DNA from: Macrostomum hystrix
Taxonomy: Eukaryota; Platyhelminthes; Macrostomidae
Direction of reading: 5' to 3'
Length of the DNA: 64,000 nt
Assembly: GCA_950097015.1 (NCBI GenBank)
Contig: CATNEN010000037.1
Coordinates: forward strand, 2,633,501-2,697,500
Part shown: positions 60,801-64,000 of the stretch, one piece after another
How positions within the stretch are numbered: position 1 is the first letter of the stretch
Layout: the number at the start of each line of letters is the position of its first letter
Program-made: the position numbers and the translations under genes
The notes under the pieces: model-generated
Seen by the model: the letters and a program-made list of their open reading frames with translations, nothing else
Database searches by the model: none
What the model was told of the DNA's origin: nothing

Positions 60801-63800
60801 ACTCCCTGTCCCTCTCGCTCACTCCCTGTCCCTCTCGCTCACTCCCTGTCCCTCTCGCTCACTCCCTGTCCCTCTCGCTCACTCCCTGTCCCTCTCGCTC
60901 ACTCCCTATCTCCTCTCGCTCACTCCCTGTCCCTCTCGCATCACTCCCCTGTCCCTCTCGCTCACTCCCTGTCCCTCTCGCTCACTCCCTGTCCCTCTCG
61001 CTCACTCCCTGTCCCTCTCGCTCACTCCCTGTCCCTCTCGCTCACTCCCTGTCCCTCTCGCTCACTCCCTATCTCTCTCGCTCACTCCCTGTCCCTCTCA
61101 CACACTCCCCGTCCCTCTCGCTCACTCCCTGTCCCTCTCGCTCACTCCCTGTCCCTCTCGCTCACTCCCTGTCCCTCTCGCTCACTCCCTGTCCCTCTCG
61201 CTCACTCCCTGTCCCTCTCGCTCACTCCCTGTCCCTCTCGCTCACTCCCTGTCCCTCTCGCTCACTCCCTGTCCCTCTCGCTCACTCCCTGTCCCTCTCG
61301 CTCACTCCCTGTCCCTCTCGCTCACTCCCTGTCCCTCTCGCTCACACCCTATCCCTCTCGCTCACTCCCTGTCCCTCTCGCTCACTCCCTGACCCTCTCG
61401 CTCACTCCCTGTCCCTCTCGCTCACTCCCTGTCCCTCTCGCTCACTCCCTGTCCCTCTCGCTCACTCCCTGTCCCTCTCGCTCACTCCCTGTCCCTCTCG
61501 CTCACTCCCTGTCCCTCTCGCTCACTCCCTGTCCCTCTCGCTCACTCCCTGTCCCTCTCGCTCACTCCCTGTCCCTCTCGCTCACTCCCTATCTCTCTCG
61601 CACACTCCCTGTCCCTCTCGCTCACTCCCTGTCCCTCTCGCTCACTCCCTGTCCCTCTCGCTCACTCCCTATCTCTCTCGCTCACTCCCTGTCCCTCTCA
61701 CACACTCCCTGTCCCTCTCGCTTACTCCCTGTCCCTCTCGCTCACTCCCTGTCCCTCTCGCTTACTCCCTGTCCCTCTCGCTCACTCCCTATCTCTCTCG
61801 CTCACTCCCTGTCCCTCTCACACACTCCCTGTCCCTCTCGCTCACTCCCTATCTCTCTCGCTCACTCCCTGTCCCTCTCACACACTCCCTGTCCCTCTCA
61901 CACACTCCCTGTCCCTCTCGCTCACTCCCTATCTCTCTCGCTCACTCCCTGTCCCTCTCACACACTCCCTGTCCCTCTCACACACTCCCTGTCCCTCTTG
62001 CTCACTCCCTGTCCCTCTCACACACTCCCTGTCCCTCTCACACACTCCCTGTCCCTCTCACACACTCCCTGTCCCTCTCACACACTCCCTGTCCCTCTCG
62101 CTCACTCCCTGTCCCTCTCGCTTACTCCCTGTCCCTCTCGCTTACTCCCTATCTCTCTCGCTCACTTCCTATCTCTCTCGCTCACTCCCTATCTCTCTCG
62201 CTCACTTCCTATCTCTCTCGCTCACTTCCTATCTCTCTCGCTCACTCCCTGTCCCTCTCGCTCACTCCCTGTCTCTGTCGCTCACCCGCTCTCCTCAATC
62301 GGGTGCCAGATCTGCAGCAGTTTTGGATGCCGAAATCGCTCCAGGTACCGGACCTCGCGCCGCAGAATCTCGGACACAGTCTCCTTGCGCTTTGGCTTGT
62401 GCAGCTTGTCCGCAGTCCGCTTGTCGAAAATGAACAGCGAGCAGTCCTTGTGAGGAATGAGATTTAATTTCAAATTCTGTTTTACCATTTTTAATATCAA
62501 AGCTGCTAATAGTACACGCAAGACAATGATAAGAGTGCTTCTGGGCTACATGCTTGTGAACTATGAATGCTAAAAATAAAATTTGAATAACAAGTCAAGC
62601 GTTGTAAAACGCACTGCAAGAACCCCAATTCGGATGCATCAATCTCAATTTTAAAAAACGTGAACCCAGTACAGCTCTGCACAATGGCCAAGTTTTTCAT
62701 GGAGCGTATTGTGGTCCTTTCAGTCCCAGGAACTGTGCTCCCAGAAATGCCCAGTTATTTTTTTGCGGGATCGCCTTACTAAGACTCACTTACAGAGCGG
62801 GGACTTCTGGCGGCTCTGTCTCGTAATCCCCGCCTAAAAAAACTCCAGAACCGGAACTCCATCGGGTTGCTGCCCCCATCCCAGTCGCCTTCACAATTCC
62901 TTGTCCTTTGAGGTCACCCCGCCAAGGCTCAAATCTCCGACTGATGTAGCGACAGACTCTCAAAATCTGGCTAGAGAAAGTGTGACTAGACAACACGATT
63001 TCGATCTATATTTAGACACAAGCACGGAAACAAAGAAAATCTAATTAGGAAAGTATGACGGATTGTCTGCTCACATATTCCCTCAGCAGCCGCTTCTCGC
63101 TGACAGCTTAAAGCGGTGCCAAATTCAAACGAAAGTCACACAAAGCCCAGTCAGTTTAGCCGATGATTTTTACAGCAGGAGATGAATTTTAGATTTCAGC
63201 AAAAAGGGATAAATGTGAAAGGAAGGGACGCGGGATAAATCGGTAGGGATTTATACTGATTGGACACGCGTGTGGGAGCTAGGCGCAAATTAATCCGAAG
63301 CTGCTGCTGCTGGAGCGTGGGGTTGATTATCTTCAAGTCTGTTTATTCCTGATTATTTTTTGCCGCTCTAATCAGAGAGCAGAGAGAAAAATCTGAGTTC
63401 ATTTGTGCAGATCTCGGACTGGGACCAATAGGGAAAATACCTGCAGGCATTTCTTAGCATATCTTGGCATATTCCTACTTTTGCATGAGAAAAACAGTAG
63501 AAAACGAGTTTTAGAGCATTTGCGACTGGCTCGAATCGGTGAGAAAAAGCCAACGCACTAGCCATTTAAAACCATGAGGGCTAAACACCAAGCCACACTG
63601 AGAGTGTACACTGAATGATTCTGCCCATTTCGCTGTTGCCTGAGCTCACACGCACACAGATACCGTATGCTGGTACACACTCATACAGGTGTGTACATCT
63701 GCCCTGACTTTCTCATCATCAGGCAGTGCACACTCTAACTGTGGCTTGGAGGTTGGCCCTCAAGGGCGGAAATTGCATTGAGCTCAGGTACCATTGTGCG

Positions 63801-64000
63801 AGAGGGACACAGTCCCCTAAGGAAATCACTGGTTTTCTAAGAAGTCGCCGATATGTACGACAAGAAAACGAATGGCTTCCCTAACCTTGTTGTCTTCGAT
63901 TCTGACTGCGTCGAACACTCGCCAGAGCTGCTCCTGGCCGGCGCTGCCCGTCTGGCGTCGGATTTGAAACAAACGCCCGACTGTTGCCGACGAAGCCGCC
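45865..64000 (-). CDS. SCYL2: SCYL2-like pseudokinase with HEAT-like repeats (N-terminus beyond window)
   Basis: Minus exons, in order: 63886-64000 (open), 62286-62446, 55403-55499, 55259-55303, 54590-54730, possibly about 54327-54394, 53534-53749, 52094-52210, 51346-51477, 49446-49625, 47610-47732, 46939-47055, 46690-46822, 46210-46441, 45865-46040. All listed junctions are GT-AG and phase-compatible. The kinase-like part reads EQLWRVFD, SLFIFDKR, RFRHPKLLQIWHPIEES, FATEPVWGSLANFLG, VIHGNLSPGSI (HGN for HRD), WKLSGLGF (no DFG) and SFGLVIHAVFN, all as in SCYL2. LDIEPRHRP ends it. The following exons match the SCYL2 HEAT region (VNALACIDQLIDRLDKM, KVLPHLIPYTVNPNL). SCYL2 is a clathrin/AP-2-associated trafficking protein; missing HRD and DFG agree with a pseudokinase. 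Its introns are long and hold most of the arrays and SINEs in this half of the window. Confidence 0.92.
47085..47572. repeat. Minisatellite, 14-bp unit, about 34 copies, G-quadruplex-prone on the sense strand
   Basis: The plus strand reads AGATCCCCGATCCC repeatedly. The transcribed RNA of the SCYL2-like gene therefore carries GGGATCGGGGATCT units. The array fills almost the entire intron between exons 47610-47732 and 46939-47055. Confidence 0.96.
48165..48405 (+). mobile_element. tRNA-derived SINE, family A (best copy)
   Basis: The head looks like tRNA-Leu: GGTGGCAGAGCGGTCTAACG (A-box), GCTTGCCTCTCGCACCAAGG, then GGACTCGATTCC (B-box, 48223-48234). The body GTCGTGCAATTTACGGCCAA...CCTGACGATGAGAAA recurs at 18955, 49655, 55775 and 63575. 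Confidence 0.82.
48988..49436. repeat. Minisatellite, 31-bp unit, 14 copies
   Basis: Units of ACATTCCCTAGTCCACTGAC plus AAGCCGGCAGT. On the gene's sense strand the array starts about 12 bases after the donor of exon 49446-49625. Confidence 0.96.
49655..49712 (-). mobile_element. SINE family A fragment
   Basis: The complement of CTCACTGTGCCTTGGAGGTTGGCCCTCAAGGG matches the body of the 48165 copy. No tRNA-like head is left. It lies just upstream of exon 49446-49625. Confidence 0.65.
50440..50960. repeat. Minisatellite, 9/18-bp unit, about 29 copies of 18 bp
   Basis: CTGTCACTGGCTGTCACA alternates with ACTGACTGT. Long Ser/Thr/Val frames on both strands are repeat artefacts. It lies in an intron of the SCYL2-like gene. 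Confidence 0.95.
51640..52085. repeat. Minisatellite, about 51-bp unit
   Basis: About six good copies of CAGCCAATCAGCGACAGGAT plus GAGGACAGAAATAGTAGTGT, with older ones towards 51640. In the sense direction it starts within about 15 bases of the donor of exon 52094-52210. Confidence 0.92.
52955..53195 (+). mobile_element. Composite SINE, family B body joined to a second tRNA-like module
   Basis: The body GGCGCATCTGAAGGCTGCGTAC...GACTGGGTGGAGGCCACACCC matches 45285-45410 in the opposite orientation. It is followed by GGAGCATTGGACTTCTGACTGAGAGGTCAGGAGCTCGAATCTC, an A/B-box-like tRNA module also seen in part near 46550-46595. Confidence 0.65.
53300..53520. repeat. Minisatellite, 35-bp unit, 6 copies, with a palindrome in each unit
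   Basis: Each unit contains AAAAGTACTTTT and GTACAAATCTAAA. In the sense direction the array starts about 12 bases after the donor of exon 53534-53749. Confidence 0.94.
53800..54292. repeat. Minisatellite, 21-bp unit, about 23 copies
   Basis: Units of ACCACCAATGGAAAAGTGTCC in an SCYL2-like gene intron next to exon 53534-53749 (acceptor side). Open frames on both strands are artefacts of the 21-bp period. Confidence 0.95.
54760..55205. repeat. Minisatellite, 21-bp unit, about 21 copies
   Basis: GATAGATGTAAAGACAGAAT variants fill the intron between exons 55259-55303 and 54590-54730. Confidence 0.95.
55770..56310 (+). mobile_element. SINE family A copy split by the hAT-type MITE
   Basis: GTCGTGCAATTTACGCCATTGAGGG (ends near 55800) and CCTCAAAGGCACAGTGGAGAG...CTGACGGTGAGAAA (56233 on) are the two halves of one SINE body, as in the 48165 copy, interrupted at GTCTAACC. 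Confidence 0.78.
55801..56235. mobile_element. hAT-type MITE with perfect 8-bp target duplication
   Basis: The element 55809-56227 starts CAGGGGTAGGCAAACTT and ends AGTTTGCCGACCCCCG, complementary at the ends. GTCTAACC is duplicated exactly outside (55801-55808, 56228-56235). Terminal CAGGGGTxGGCAAAC and an 8-bp duplication are typical of hAT non-autonomous elements. The interior (55890-56130) has expanded into a tandem array of GAGATGAGACACGGGA-like units. Confidence 0.88.
56700..57315. repeat. Minisatellite, about 34-bp unit, about 18 copies
   Basis: Units of CACAGTGACAGTGTAGATGG plus GGAATCCCAGCCGT, within the large SCYL2-like gene intron 55500-62285. Confidence 0.94.
57765..62285. repeat. 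4.5-kb minisatellite, 20-bp unit, about 225 copies, starting at a 5' splice site
   Basis: In the sense of the SCYL2-like gene (minus strand) the unit is GTGAGCGAGAGGGACAGGGA. The first unit begins exactly at the donor of exon 62286-62446 (GG|GTGAGCGACAG), so nearly every unit repeats the donor word GTGAGC. Minor variants are GTGTGT and shortened units; diverged copies cluster at 61570-62270. On the plus strand it is a continuous 1578-codon frame, which is a repeat artefact. Confidence 0.97.
62447..63529. other. Intron of the SCYL2-like gene, nothing else recognised
   Basis: No array, transposon or coding frame that I can support. Confidence 0.5.
63530..63790 (-). mobile_element. SINE family A copy (reverse orientation)
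   Basis: The complement contains CCTTGAGGGCCAACCTCCAAG, CACTGCCTGATGATGAGAAA, GTACACACCTGTAT and a second, duplicated GTGTACACTCTCAGTGTGGCTTGG half. A tRNA-like CGATTCGAGCC lies near 63530-63545. It looks like two overlapping or rearranged copies. Confidence 0.65.

Noticed and set aside
57731-62467. 1578-codon open frame on the plus strand (Pro/Ser/Leu-rich repeats)
   Set aside because: It is a read-through of a 20-bp DNA repeat in all frames, antisense to a real exon at its end, and sits in an intron of the minus-strand gene.

Overview
The window is from a eukaryote, almost certainly an invertebrate animal. It has spliced genes with GT-AG introns, GC-richer exons in AT-rich flanks, animal-type regulators (a DNMT3 relative, a Rel/NF-kB relative, a G-alpha subunit, an SCYL2 relative, ceramide glucosyltransferase), a KKKR-processed secreted precursor, and Merlin, Tc1, hAT, Gypsy and tRNA-SINE elements. 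I cannot name the species or phylum from sequence alone. Most genes had to be assembled exon by exon using reading frame, splice sites and intron phase.

Layout. 1-4862 (minus): a DNMT3-like gene (PWWP, ADD, then a methyltransferase-like domain without its catalytic motifs), with its two larger introns filled by minisatellites. 4.9-12.4 kb: AT-rich DNA with a Merlin transposon with matching 8-bp flanking repeats, two copies of a 0.65-kb MITE, a hairpin and a mariner-like relic. 12430-17260 (plus): a divergent G-alpha gene with a broken Gypsy pol fragment in its first intron. 18.2-21.1 kb: a deleted Tc1 element, a SINE and a TTAA-flanked MITE. 21678-25244 (minus): a divergent Rel-homology gene. 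25.2-29.6 kb: nothing recognised. 29611-30944 (plus): ceramide glucosyltransferase. 33.8-64.0 kb (minus): a very long SCYL2-like pseudokinase gene that runs off the right edge. A secreted repeat-peptide precursor (42043-42618, plus) lies inside one of its introns on the opposite strand.

Three observations stand out. First, several regulators keep their family fold signature but lack the residues that normally define activity: DNMT3-like without PCN/ENV, G-alpha with the switch II Gln changed to His, and Rel without the RxRYxCEG DNA loop. Second, nearly every larger intron carries its own private minisatellite, often starting just downstream of the 5' splice site. The extreme case is a 4.5-kb array whose 20-bp unit starts with the same GTGAGC as the real donor, giving roughly 200 donor-like copies. 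Third, the paired MITE copies show that the abundant TAGGCCTA words here are small insertions at TA sites.

The neighbouring genes do not form a pathway; this is an ordinary, repeat-rich animal locus with unrelated genes. The exon structures are my own models from sequence and have no transcript support.
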